8,579 nt of DNA. Origin: an uncultured Salinimicrobium sp. (lineage in GTDB: Bacteria > Bacteroidota > Bacteroidia > Flavobacteriales > Flavobacteriaceae). The position numbers and the translations under genes were made by a program. Location of the stretch: NCBI GenBank assembly GCA_946887025.1, contig CAMPJY010000115.1, positions 1-8,579 of the forward strand. Direction: 5' to 3'. Under the pieces are notes generated by a model. The model saw only the letters and a program-made list of their open reading frames with translations. It did not search any database and was not told the origin of the DNA. This document shows positions 1 to 6,013 of this stretch, piece after piece; position 1 is the stretch's first letter; each line of letters begins with the position of its first letter.

Positions 1-71
1 TGATACTGGGTTCGAACCAGTGACCCCTACCTTGTCGAGGTAGTGCTCTGAACCAGCTGAGCTAATCACCC
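1..71 (-). tRNA. tRNA-Val (anticodon GAC), 3' end cut off by window edge
   Basis: Read on the minus strand, the cloverleaf starts with acceptor strand GGGTGAT (65-71), followed by a D arm, an anticodon stem CTACC/GGTAG, a 5-base variable loop and a T arm ACTGG-TTCGAAC-CCAGT. It breaks off after ATCA, so the last three acceptor bases and the discriminator lie outside the window. The anticodon at 34-36 reads GAC, which decodes GUC/GUU valine codons. The seven-base anticodon loop reads TCGACAA, so position 33 is C where almost every tRNA has U. It lies downstream of tRNA-Val(TAC) in the same direction, with a terminator-like hairpin between; I see no convincing promoter of its own. The identity is firm; the effect of C33 is unknown. 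Confidence 0.93.
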
Positions 72-89
72 TGGAAAGGCATGAAACCT

Positions 90-114
90 AAAAAGGCCTC
101 CAATCGGAAGCCTT
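90..114 (-). terminator. Rho-independent terminator-like hairpin between the two tRNA genes
   Basis: On the minus strand AAGGCTTCC (106-114) can pair with GGAGGCCTT (93-101) across a four-base loop GATT, giving nine base pairs including one G-U. It is followed by U residues (plus-strand A at 90-94, two of them inside the stem). The wobble pair forms only in the minus-strand RNA (it is C-A on the plus strand), which supports leftward use. The U-run is short, so termination may be partial, and the downstream tRNA-Val(GAC) may depend on read-through. Confidence 0.6.
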
Positions 115-122
115 GGTGCCTG

Positions 123-197
123 TGGGCAATGAGGGATTCGAACCCCCGACCCCCTCGGTGTAAACGAGGTGCTCTGAACCAACTGAGCTAATTGCCC
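123..197 (-). tRNA. tRNA-Val (anticodon TAC)
   Basis: This is a complete 75-base cloverleaf on the minus strand. Acceptor GGGCAAT (191-197) pairs with ATTGCCC (124-130), and A at 123 is the discriminator. The anticodon stem CCTCG/CGAGG encloses the loop TTTACAC, which has the normal U33 and anticodon TAC. The T arm is GGGGG-TTCGAAT-CCCTC with one G-U pair. CCA is not encoded (the next bases are CAG), so the end must be added by nucleotidyltransferase, as is common in this phylum. It is first in a two-gene valine tRNA unit and is preceded by a good promoter about 48 bases upstream. Confidence 0.97.
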
Positions 198-244
198 TCA
201 ATCTTTTAAGGAACTTATCCAGAGGATCTCTCTGAATGCGGATG

Positions 245-276
245 CAAATATAGATGCTATTTTCCTTTATGCAAAA
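245..276 (-). promoter_or_regulatory. Bacteroidota-type promoter for the tRNA-Val genes
   Basis: On the minus strand TTTTG (272-276) is followed after exactly 19 bases by TATATTTG (245-252). This matches the TTG / TAnnTTTG pattern recognised by the Bacteroidota primary sigma factor. Transcription would begin near 238-240, leaving a leader of about 40 bases before the tRNA. A 12-base perfect palindrome ATTTTTAAAAAT (281-292) lies just upstream, between this promoter and the folC stop codon; it could act as an AT-rich upstream element, but that is inference. Confidence 0.75.
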
Positions 277-294
277 GATTATTTTTAAAAATGA

Positions 295-1512
295 TCAAAT
301 AATCTCAGCGACGGTAAAGGTGCTTCCCCCGACATAGATCAGATCGTCTTCCTCTGCTACATTTAAGGCAGCTTCCAGTGCCTTCTGAACACTCGGAAAA
401 ATCTTTCCCCTCAAACCGTACTGGCTGGCCTTTTCCTGAAGAACTTCTTCCTGCAGACCGCGCGGCACTGCCGGTTTACAGAAAAAGTAACATGCCTCTT
501 TCGGGAAAAGTGGAAGGATTGCATCCAGATCCTTGTCACTGACCACCCCAAGGACAATGTACAACTGTTTATATTCCTGATCGTACAACTGCCTGAGTAC
601 ATATTCAAGACCTTCAGCATTATGGGCGGTGTCTCCTATTACCCGAGGCTTTTCCTGCAGCACATCCCAGCGCCCCCTTAGGCCCGTGTTCTCCCTTACA
701 TGGAGAAAACCTTTGGCAACAGCCTCCGAAGGGATATTCCAGCCCTGATCGATCAATACCTCAATAGCCTTAAGAGCTGTTGCCTTATTCCTGTCCTGGT
801 AATATCCTTTTAGGTCACTGTCCGGCAGAAGGCTATCCTGAGGTGCCAGATACAATCGGGCTCCCCTGGCCGCTGCCACTTCCTGAAATACGGGGAGAGT
901 CTCGGGAAGAATTTCTCCGACTACCACTGGTCTGCCTTTTTTTATAATCCCTGCCTTTTCCCTTGCTATCTCAGGTAAGGAGTGGCCCAAGATGCCAACA
1001 TGGTCAAAGCCGATATTTGTGATCACCGCGAGTACGGGATCAATGATGTTTGTTGAATCCAGTCTACCCCCCAGACCCACTTCAATCACGGCTATATCCG
1101 TCTCCTCCCTGGCAAAATAATCAAAAGCCATCCCGACGGTCATTTCAAAAAAGGAGTAGTTTTCCTGTTCCAGAAAATTCCGGTTCCTGCCTATAAATTC
1201 GATCACTGCTTCTTCGGAAATCCCCTGCCCATTCACCCTTATCCTTTCTTTGAAGTCTTTGAGATGTGGTGAGGTGTATAATCCCACCTTGTAACCGCTC
1301 TCCTGTAAAACAGAAGCAAGCATGTGGGAAACCGAACCTTTACCGTTGGTCCCTGCGACGTGGATCATCTTCAAATTATGGTGAGGATTCTCAAGATGAG
1401 CAACCAGCTTTGTGATATTGGAAAGATCCGCCCTATATGCCTTTTTTCCTAATTGCTGGTACATGGGCAGTTGCTGGAACATCCAGCTTACAGTCTCCTG
1501 ATAGGTCAGCAC
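295..1512 (-). CDS. folC: Bifunctional dihydrofolate synthase / folylpolyglutamate synthase
   Basis: This cytoplasmic, Mur-ligase-like, ATP-dependent ligase adds L-glutamate to dihydropteroate, making dihydrofolate, and extends the polyglutamate tail of reduced folates. Visible motifs in the 405 residues are the P-loop HVAGTNGKGS (51-60), LYTSPHL (78-84), the central FFEMTVGMAF and VIEVGLGGRLDSTN segments (121-155), TNIGFDHVGILG (165-176), the REKAGII motif (184-190) whose lysine 186 matches the lysine that is carbamylated in the family, and DTAHNAEGL in the C-terminal domain (294-302). The end, GGSTFTVAEII, is typical of flavobacterial FolC. The length is normal. The start codon is GTG, immediately after the TAA of tonB in the same frame. 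The TYQET-W-FQQLPMYQ segment after it is family-typical, so the next ATG (residue 11) is too late. It is the last gene of the exbB-exbD-tonB-folC operon; I see no strong terminator after it. Confidence 0.95.
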   Translation of the reverse strand: MLTYQETVSWMFQQLPMYQQLGKKAYRADLSNITKLVAHLENPHHNLKMIHVAGTNGKGSVSHMLASVLQESGYKVGLYTSPHLKDFKERIRVNGQGISEEAVIEFIGRNRNFLEQENYSFFEMTVGMAFDYFAREETDIAVIEVGLGGRLDSTNIIDPVLAVITNIGFDHVGILGHSLPEIAREKAGIIKKGRPVVVGEILPETLPVFQEVAAARGARLYLAPQDSLLPDSDLKGYYQDRNKATALKAIEVLIDQGWNIPSEAVAKGFLHVRENTGLRGRWDVLQEKPRVIGDTAHNAEGLEYVLRQLYDQEYKQLYIVLGVVSDKDLDAILPLFPKEACYFFCKPAVPRGLQEEVLQEKASQYGLRGKIFPSVQKALEAALNVAEEDDLIYVGGSTFTVAEII

Positions 1513-2334
1513 TTACTCCGAAAGTTTGAAATCGTAAATAATGGTACCGATTTGGCGGGCCGGGGCCTTTGGATCACTATTGAATCGTGTAGCAAGTGCA
1601 GCTCTTTTTGCGGGCTCCATCAAACAAGCCGCGCTGTTGGTGGTTCCTTTCACACCTGGCACTGCCCGGATGACGGTACCCTGGGGATTGACTTCTATCT
1701 GCACCACAACCCGTCCGGATTCATTGCAGTCCTGGACGAATTTCTCCTTATTCAAGGCTCTGCGTCCTCCCAGGCGATAATTCCCGTCTCCATCGAGTCC
1801 AGTCCCGCTTCCATAGTAGGCTTTGGCATTCGGATCTCCCGAAGGATCTCCTTTGTCCCCTGCGGTTTGATCATTCCCTTCCCCACTACTCTGTGTCCCA
1901 TCCTGACGCGGCGCATTGAGAATGCTACTCAAAGCATCGGTAGTGCTTTTATCGGGTTTGGGATCCGGCTTTTTAGCAGGTTCAGGTTTTTCCTCCACAG
2001 GTTTTTCAACCTTCTGGACTATGGGCTCTTCCTTTTTCTTCTCCTGAATAACCGGTGCTGCCTCAATCTCCTGTGTCACTACTTCCTCTTTGATTGAAGT
2101 CTCTACAGGCTTTACTTCTGCAGTTGTTTGCTGGGGAGCAGCCTCAATAGGTTCCTGGGGCTGTTCCACACCACTTCCGGTTTCCATGGTTCCAAAATTG
2201 ATTGCAATACCGCTCTCCGGAGGAGGATCTAAGTAAGTTAGTCCGAAAAACAGCAATAAAAGAATAAGCAGGACGTGTATTACGACCGTTATCGCAAAAG
2301 ATTTTCTTTCATGTTCTGTTTCAAGATACTTCAC
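1513..2334 (-). CDS. tonB: Energy transducer TonB family protein
   Basis: This periplasm-spanning protein is expected to carry energy from the ExbB/ExbD proton channel to TonB-dependent outer-membrane receptors. The 273 residues show a short charged N-terminus (1-12), one membrane anchor (about 14-34) and then the flavobacteria-typical segment LTYLDPPPESGIAINFGT (32-49). Next comes a long linker rich in Glu, Lys and Pro (about 55-130) with KP/EP/DP repeats as in TonB proline spacers, a Gly/Asp-rich stretch (140-185), and a conserved C-terminal domain (about 188-273) ending IIYDFKLSE. Translation starts at GTG: a TAG lies in frame a few codons upstream, and no other start precedes the membrane anchor. 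It follows exbD after 45 bases that hold a mini-ORF, and its TAA abuts the folC GTG. TolA-like envelope roles are an alternative, but the exbB-exbD neighbours favour TonB. Confidence 0.9.
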   Translation of the reverse strand: MKYLETEHERKSFAITVVIHVLLILLLLFFGLTYLDPPPESGIAINFGTMETGSGVEQPQEPIEAAPQQTTAEVKPVETSIKEEVVTQEIEAAPVIQEKKKEEPIVQKVEKPVEEKPEPAKKPDPKPDKSTTDALSSILNAPRQDGTQSSGEGNDQTAGDKGDPSGDPNAKAYYGSGTGLDGDGNYRLGGRRALNKEKFVQDCNESGRVVVQIEVNPQGTVIRAVPGVKGTTNSAACLMEPAKRAALATRFNSDPKAPARQIGTIIYDFKLSE

Positions 2335-2375
2335 CTGAACATCCTATCAAACTTGGTTCCACTTTTTCTATCCAT
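2331..2375 (-). other. 14-codon mini-ORF bridging exbD and tonB (possible translational coupler)
   Basis: An ATG at 2373-2375, four bases after the exbD TAG, opens a frame of 14 codons (MDRKSGTKFDRMFR). Its TGA (2331-2333) overlaps the tonB GTG start (2332-2334) in a GTGA arrangement. It spans almost exactly the only sizeable gap in the operon. Ribosomes leaving exbD could translate it and restart on tonB. The sequence shows the layout directly; function is inference, and chance is a real alternative in so short a gap. Confidence 0.3.
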
Positions 2376-2379
2376 GCCG

Positions 2380-2772
2380 CTATTCCGGCCTTACCGCCAA
2401 TACAATTTTGTACCGGTTTCTATTGGCTATATCCATTACACTTACCGCTTTCTCAATCGGTACTCCTTCCTCTGCCCTGAGAATGATTGTCGGGTCCTCC
2501 ACACCTCCGAGGATCTCCTGCAACCTGTTCTCCAGAGCGCTATTGCTCACCCGCTCCTTATTGACATAAATTTGCAGGTCCTTAGTTATACTGACCGCAA
2601 CATTCTGCTGATTTGTGGTCTTGCCCTTTGCCTTGGGAAGGATCAGGTCAAGAGCTTCAGGGGTGACGGCGGGAGAAGTCAGCATAAAGAAGATCAGCAA
2701 CAGGAAAACGATGTCTGTCATCGAGCTCATGCTGAATTCCGCACTGACTTTATTTCTGCCTCTGAGTTTCAT
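2380..2772 (-). CDS. exbD: ExbD/TolR family biopolymer transport protein
   Basis: This is the small inner-membrane partner of ExbB in the proton-driven motor that energises TonB. The 130 residues contain a cytoplasmic basic start (MKLRGRNKVS), one membrane helix (about 18-35) and a periplasmic domain (about 45-130). Asp20, in SMTDIVFLLL, sits where the family has its proton-conducting membrane aspartate. The periplasmic domain carries the usual pattern LILPKAKGK, VAVSITKDLQIYVN and ending KIVLAVRPE. The length is normal for ExbD. It starts at ATG just one base after the exbB TAA, which implies translational coupling, and the stop is TAG. It is not TolR in a strict sense, because tonB, not tolA/tolB/pal, follows. 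Confidence 0.93.
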   Translation of the reverse strand: MKLRGRNKVSAEFSMSSMTDIVFLLLIFFMLTSPAVTPEALDLILPKAKGKTTNQQNVAVSITKDLQIYVNKERVSNSALENRLQEILGGVEDPTIILRAEEGVPIEKAVSVMDIANRNRYKIVLAVRPE

Positions 2773-2773
2773 A

Positions 2774-3475
2774 TTATGCAGGTTCGTTTAGGAGATCAAG
2801 GAAATCAACCGCGGTTGCTTCCATCTGGTGGACAACCTTATCTGTCTTAACCACCAGGTGATTGTAACCGATATAGGCGATAATACCCACTGCCAAACCG
2901 GCAACAGTTGTAGTCATTGCGGTATAGATCCCTTCTGCAAGTAGTCCCATTTCAGCCTGTCCTCCACTTGTCGACAGGGCATGGAAAGCGATTACCATTC
3001 CGATAACAGTACCTAAAAACCCTATCATGGGCGCAGCACCTGCAATGGTAGCCAGAATAGCTACGTTTTTCTCCAGTTTATAAACCTCGAGCCGACCAGC
3101 ATTCTCAATGGCTGTATTGATATCTTCAAGGGGGCTTCCAATGCGGTCCAGGCCTTTGGCCGTGAGTCTTGCGACCGGGGAGTTAGCCTGAGCACATCGT
3201 ATCCTGGCAGACTCTATATTGCCATGCATCACGCTGTCCTTGATCTGGTTCATAAAATTACTGTCCGTCTCCGAAGCTGCCTTTATGGCAAAAAGTCGCT
3301 CGAAATAGATGTATATAGCAGCAAATAGTAGAATAAACAAAATGATGATAATGATCTGCCCTCCTATCCCGCCACTAAAGAAAAGATCAAACAAGGAAAG
3401 GGTTTTTTCTTCTACGACCGGTTCCGTCTCTAGAGCAGCCTGGGCGAGGCCTTCCTCCTGAAAAAAATATAGCAT
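2774..3475 (-). CDS. exbB: MotA/TolQ/ExbB proton channel family protein
   Basis: This inner-membrane subunit forms the pentameric proton channel around ExbD and powers TonB. The 233 residues show an N-terminal region (about 1-36), a first membrane helix rich in Ile/Leu (about 39-57) followed by YFERLFAIKAA, a cytoplasmic region with GNIESARIRC (85-94), and two further helices. These carry the family signature: LATIAGAAPMIGFLGTVIGM (141-160) and GIYTAMTTTVAGLAVGIIAYIGYN (182-205). Topology and length fit the family. The ATG start fits a likely promoter about 50 bases upstream (3523-3552). It is first gene of the exbB-exbD-tonB-folC operon. The N-terminus has no cleavable signal-peptide pattern that I can see. 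Confidence 0.93.
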   Translation of the reverse strand: MLYFFQEEGLAQAALETEPVVEEKTLSLFDLFFSGGIGGQIIIIILFILLFAAIYIYFERLFAIKAASETDSNFMNQIKDSVMHGNIESARIRCAQANSPVARLTAKGLDRIGSPLEDINTAIENAGRLEVYKLEKNVAILATIAGAAPMIGFLGTVIGMVIAFHALSTSGGQAEMGLLAEGIYTAMTTTVAGLAVGIIAYIGYNHLVVKTDKVVHQMEATAVDFLDLLNEPA

Positions 3476-3522
3476 TTTTGTGGTTTAGTTTTTTATGTAA
3501 CGCAAGATCGCGATTTTAATTG

Positions 3523-3552
3523 TAAAGTTAACCAGCCTAAAATTTTATACAA
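3523..3552 (-). promoter_or_regulatory. Likely promoter of the exbB-exbD-tonB-folC operon
   Basis: On the minus strand TTG (3550-3552) is followed after 19 bases by TAACTTTA (3523-3530). This matches TAnnTTTG at all but the last position. Transcription would start near 3516, giving a leader of about 40 bases before the exbB ATG at 3475. The leader holds no clear riboswitch or regulator site that I recognise. Confidence 0.5.
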
Positions 3553-3580
3553 GAATATTTTCGTTTCCCTCGCAGAGGTT

Positions 3581-4807
3581 CTAAACCAGCTGTTTCAGGG
3601 CAACTTCAAATGCGGTTCGACTCATGTTGGTCTTGCTGCTATTGGTGTCGTAGATCTTTTGAATGGCGTTTCTGATTGTCAGGGAGGTATCGTTAAAGAT
3701 GGCTTCATCGGTCATCTGGACCCGGCGCTCCATAAAATAAGCGAAGACGCGGGCCATTCCGCAGTTCGCGATGAAGTCCGGGATGACACTGATCTGTTCA
3801 TCTGTGTACTCCATTATAGGACCAAAGAAAATTTCCTCATCGGCGAAGGGTACATTAGCCCCGCTGGATATTACCTCAAGACCAGCAGCGATCATTCGGT
3901 CGACGTGAGACCGGGTCAAGAGTCGAGAAGCTGCACAGGGGGCAAAGATTTCGGCTGGCACTGACCAGATACGGGAATCCACTTCTTCATACGAAAGCAT
4001 TTTGTCACTCTTTAGGCTATTCCCTTTCTTGTCAAGGAAAAACTGTTTTATTTCCTCGAATGAAAATCCCTCTTCCTGTATGACACCACCATCACGATCT
4101 ATGATGCCTACAATCTTTGCTCCCATTTCTGATAAATAAAACGCGGCAGCCGACCCCACATTGCCAAATCCCTGTACGATCGCTCTTTTTCCAACAACAC
4201 TCCCCCCGTAAATATCATAGTAATGCCGTACCGCCTCCGCCACTCCGTACCCAGTGATCATGTCGGCCACGGTATATTTGCGCCTGACATCGGGCGAATA
4301 TTTTATGTTCTCAAGAACCTTTATCACTCCCTGACGTAACTGCCCGATGCGGTTGATTTTATCAGCTTCGGTAGGCTTGAAATGTCCATTAAAAACGCCC
4401 TCCTGCGGATGCCATACCCCCGAATCTTCCGTGATGGGAATAACTTCGTGTATTTCATCTACGTTAAGATCCCCGCCTGTGCCGTAATAGCTCTTGAGCA
4501 AAGGAGACACGGCTTTGTACCACCTCTCAAGAACGCCCTGCTTTCGTGGGTCCGAAGGGTCAAAATTGATCCCGGACTTTGCTCCTCCGATTGCCGGTCC
4601 AGATACAGTAAATTTGACTTCCATCGTCTTGGCAAGAGAAAGCACCTCGTTCATATCGAGTCCCTTTCTCATCCGGGTCCCCCCTCCTGCTGCCCCTCCC
4701 CTTAAGGAATTGATTACCGCCCAGCCTTCGGCTTCGGTTTCGGGATCGTTCCAGTGGAAAACGATTTCCGGGGATTTATTCTGATAAACATTGAGTAGTT
4801 CTTTCAT
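3581..4807 (-). CDS. Glu/Leu/Phe/Val dehydrogenase family protein, divergent active site
   Basis: This is a cytoplasmic NAD(P)-dependent amino-acid dehydrogenase family member expected to interconvert an amino acid and its 2-oxo acid with ammonia. The substrate cannot be assigned. In 408 residues the N-terminal dimerisation/catalytic domain contains RGGAAGGGTRMRKG (36-49) and GPAIGGAKSGINF (70-82), whose Lys77 matches a catalytic lysine. The segment GTGGDLNVDE (109-118) replaces the usual PAPDVGT-like aspartate motif; Asp113 is the likely equivalent. The nucleotide-binding domain has VQGFGNVGSAAAFYL (211-225), a GxGxxG Rossmann turn, and IIDRDGG beyond it. The C-terminal part has the family-typical VIPDFIANCGMA. 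I withhold gdhA or ldh as a name because these motifs differ from both. It follows anmK after 37 bases and has a likely promoter of its own. Confidence 0.88.
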   Translation of the reverse strand: MKELLNVYQNKSPEIVFHWNDPETEAEGWAVINSLRGGAAGGGTRMRKGLDMNEVLSLAKTMEVKFTVSGPAIGGAKSGINFDPSDPRKQGVLERWYKAVSPLLKSYYGTGGDLNVDEIHEVIPITEDSGVWHPQEGVFNGHFKPTEADKINRIGQLRQGVIKVLENIKYSPDVRRKYTVADMITGYGVAEAVRHYYDIYGGSVVGKRAIVQGFGNVGSAAAFYLSEMGAKIVGIIDRDGGVIQEEGFSFEEIKQFFLDKKGNSLKSDKMLSYEEVDSRIWSVPAEIFAPCAASRLLTRSHVDRMIAAGLEVISSGANVPFADEEIFFGPIMEYTDEQISVIPDFIANCGMARVFAYFMERRVQMTDEAIFNDTSLTIRNAIQKIYDTNSSKTNMSRTAFEVALKQLV

Positions 4808-4828
4808 AATCGTCGGTTATGCTTTTTG

Positions 4829-4859
4829 CAAATATAAAAATCTCTTAAAGGGCCTGAAC
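4829..4859 (-). promoter_or_regulatory. Likely promoter of the dehydrogenase gene
   Basis: On the minus strand TATATTTG (4829-4836) is a perfect TAnnTTTG box and shares the ten bases TATATTTGCA with the tRNA promoter at 245-252. Nineteen bases upstream is GTTC (4856-4859), a weak match to the -33 TTG, lying inside the 3' end of anmK. The predicted start of transcription is about 15 bases before the ATG at 4807. The gene may also be reached by read-through from anmK. Confidence 0.5.
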
Positions 4860-5951
4860 CTTTCCAGTACGGGGTCTAAAAACAACTCCAGAAGAATGGT
4901 CTTTGGCTGCCCCGGTTACACTACTAAGCACATTGGTCTCCCCTCTTAGCCGAAGCACGCCGAGGAATGCGAAGATCACGGCTTCCTTGAAGTTAACCAG
5001 CTCAGGGGAGGGCACCTTTAATTCCGTATAGGTATTGGCCTGAATTTGTTCCAACAGGAATTTATTAAAGGCTCCCCCTCCCGTTACCAAAGCTTTTTTT
5101 CTTGCACCTGTCATGGTTCGGGAAATTTGCATTGCAATATGTAGGCTAAAGGTCGCCAGGGCTGACAGGATATCCGAAGAAGATTTCAGCAGGGGAAAGA
5201 TTTCCCTCCTCACCCATTCAATTCCCAAGGATTTCGGCGGATTTTCCTGATAAAATTGAAGTCCGTTTAATGATTGGAGAAGCCCCTCATCGATTCTACC
5301 TGATCTGGCCATTGCTCCATTTCTGTCATAGGGATGACCCAATTTATTGGCCAGGAAATTCAATACCGTATTTACAGGACAAATATCATAGGCAATCCTC
5401 CTTCCTAATTCCATAGTTGAAATATTGGCAAACCCCCCAAGGTTAAGGCAGTAATCATAGTTGGCAAAAAGAAGCTGGTCTCCGATAGGAACCAAAGGGG
5501 CTCCCTGCCCGCCCAGAGCCACATCCTGAACCCTGAAATCACACACTACTGTTATTCCCAGCAGGTCAGCCAGGCCTGGAAGGTTACCGATCTGCAGGGT
5601 ACGCCCCTTTTCCGGCTCATGTTTAATAGTATGTCCATGACTGCAAACCGCCTCGACCTCCTGTAGATTATGTTTCAGGATAAACTCCCGCACAACTCGG
5701 GCGAGATAGCGTGTATACTCATCATTCAGGTCTTCGAGATATTCCTCTTCGAGAGTATCTGCCATCTGCAGGTCCTCCACCCATCCGGGAGGATAAGCCA
5801 CAGTCTCTGCGGGTCCTAAATGAAAGTTCCAGTTAGACGATTTTTCGAAGCTGACACAGGCCAGATCGATGCCATCAAGGGAGGTCCCGGACATCACTCC
5901 GATAACGTTGTAGTTATTTTTGTTCACGGACGTAAAAATAGGCAAGTCCAT
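4845..5951 (-). CDS. anmK: Anhydro-N-acetylmuramic acid kinase
   Basis: This enzyme opens and phosphorylates 1,6-anhydro-N-acetylmuramic acid with ATP to give MurNAc-6-phosphate, feeding peptidoglycan fragments back into amino-sugar metabolism. It belongs to the ASKHA (hexokinase/actin-fold) kinases. Motifs from the start chosen here (368 residues) are NVIGVMSGTSLDGIDLA (15-31, phosphate-binding loop), SHGHTIKHEP, GGQGAPLVP, NLGGFANIS, DICPVNTVLN and near the C-terminus VTGGGAFN. The start is uncertain. An ATG at 5988-5990 would leave only 23 bases to the divergent gene and would lie upstream of the predicted promoter. ATG at 5951 is preferred. A GTG at 5927 would give MNKNNYNVIGVMSG, very like typical family starts, and is a real alternative. 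No other recycling genes (murQ, nagZ, ampG) are adjacent. Confidence 0.93.
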   Translation of the reverse strand: MDLPIFTSVNKNNYNVIGVMSGTSLDGIDLACVSFEKSSNWNFHLGPAETVAYPPGWVEDLQMADTLEEEYLEDLNDEYTRYLARVVREFILKHNLQEVEAVCSHGHTIKHEPEKGRTLQIGNLPGLADLLGITVVCDFRVQDVALGGQGAPLVPIGDQLLFANYDYCLNLGGFANISTMELGRRIAYDICPVNTVLNFLANKLGHPYDRNGAMARSGRIDEGLLQSLNGLQFYQENPPKSLGIEWVRREIFPLLKSSSDILSALATFSLHIAMQISRTMTGARKKALVTGGGAFNKFLLEQIQANTYTELKVPSPELVNFKEAVIFAFLGVLRLRGETNVLSSVTGAAKDHSSGVVFRPRTGKVQAL

Positions 5952-5981
5952 TGAAAAAATGGCTGTAATAAGGTATCTTTG
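5951..5981 (+). promoter_or_regulatory. Promoter of the acyl-CoA dehydrogenase gene
   Basis: TTG (5951-5953) and TATCTTTG (5974-5981) are separated by 20 bases and match the Bacteroidota TTG / TAnnTTTG consensus fully. Transcription would start near 5988, about 25 bases before the ATG at 6014. The first T of the -33 element is also the complement of the first base of the preferred anmK start codon, and the -7 box overlaps the predicted anmK -7 box. Confidence 0.65.
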
Positions 5982-5997
5982 GCTTCCCAATTTTCAA
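5968..5997 (-). promoter_or_regulatory. Possible anmK promoter, overlapping the divergent one
   Basis: On the minus strand TTG (5995-5997) is followed after 19 bases by TACCTTAT (5968-5975), which matches four of the six fixed bases of TAnnTTTG. Transcription would start near 5961, ahead of ATG 5951 and GTG 5927 but downstream of the ATG at 5990. The match is weak, so this is a suggestion only. Confidence 0.3.
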
Positions 5998-6013
5998 CTA
6001 AAAAGGATACGGA

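Noticed and set aside
220..234. Small hairpin CAGAG/CTCTG in the tRNA leader
   Set aside because: Five base pairs in a pre-tRNA leader is too weak to call a regulatory RNA.
281..292. Perfect palindrome ATTTTTAAAAAT between folC and the tRNA promoter
   Set aside because: Considered as a folC terminator or operator. It is A/T only, with no GC stem and no loop, so it is easily a chance AT-rich spacer.
1453..2097. 214-codon open frame on the plus strand antisense to tonB and the folC start
   Set aside because: It lies wholly opposite convincing tonB/folC sequence, and its translation shows no domain or believable membrane pattern. The Glu/Lys/Pro-rich tonB linker naturally leaves the opposite strand free of stops.
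2275..2850. 191-codon open frame on the plus strand opposite exbD
   Set aside because: It is antisense to well-conserved exbD and the ends of exbB and tonB. The product resembles nothing I recognise and has no promoter.
3550..3580. Possible terminator after the dehydrogenase gene (CCTC-TGC-GAGG)
   Set aside because: It has four base pairs, a three-base loop and no adjoining U-tract, so it is not credible as an intrinsic terminator.
5952..5990. Longer anmK N-terminus starting at the ATG of 5990
   Set aside because: The extra 13 residues precede the family-typical start. That ATG would leave 23 bases to the divergent gene and lies upstream of the predicted anmK transcription start.
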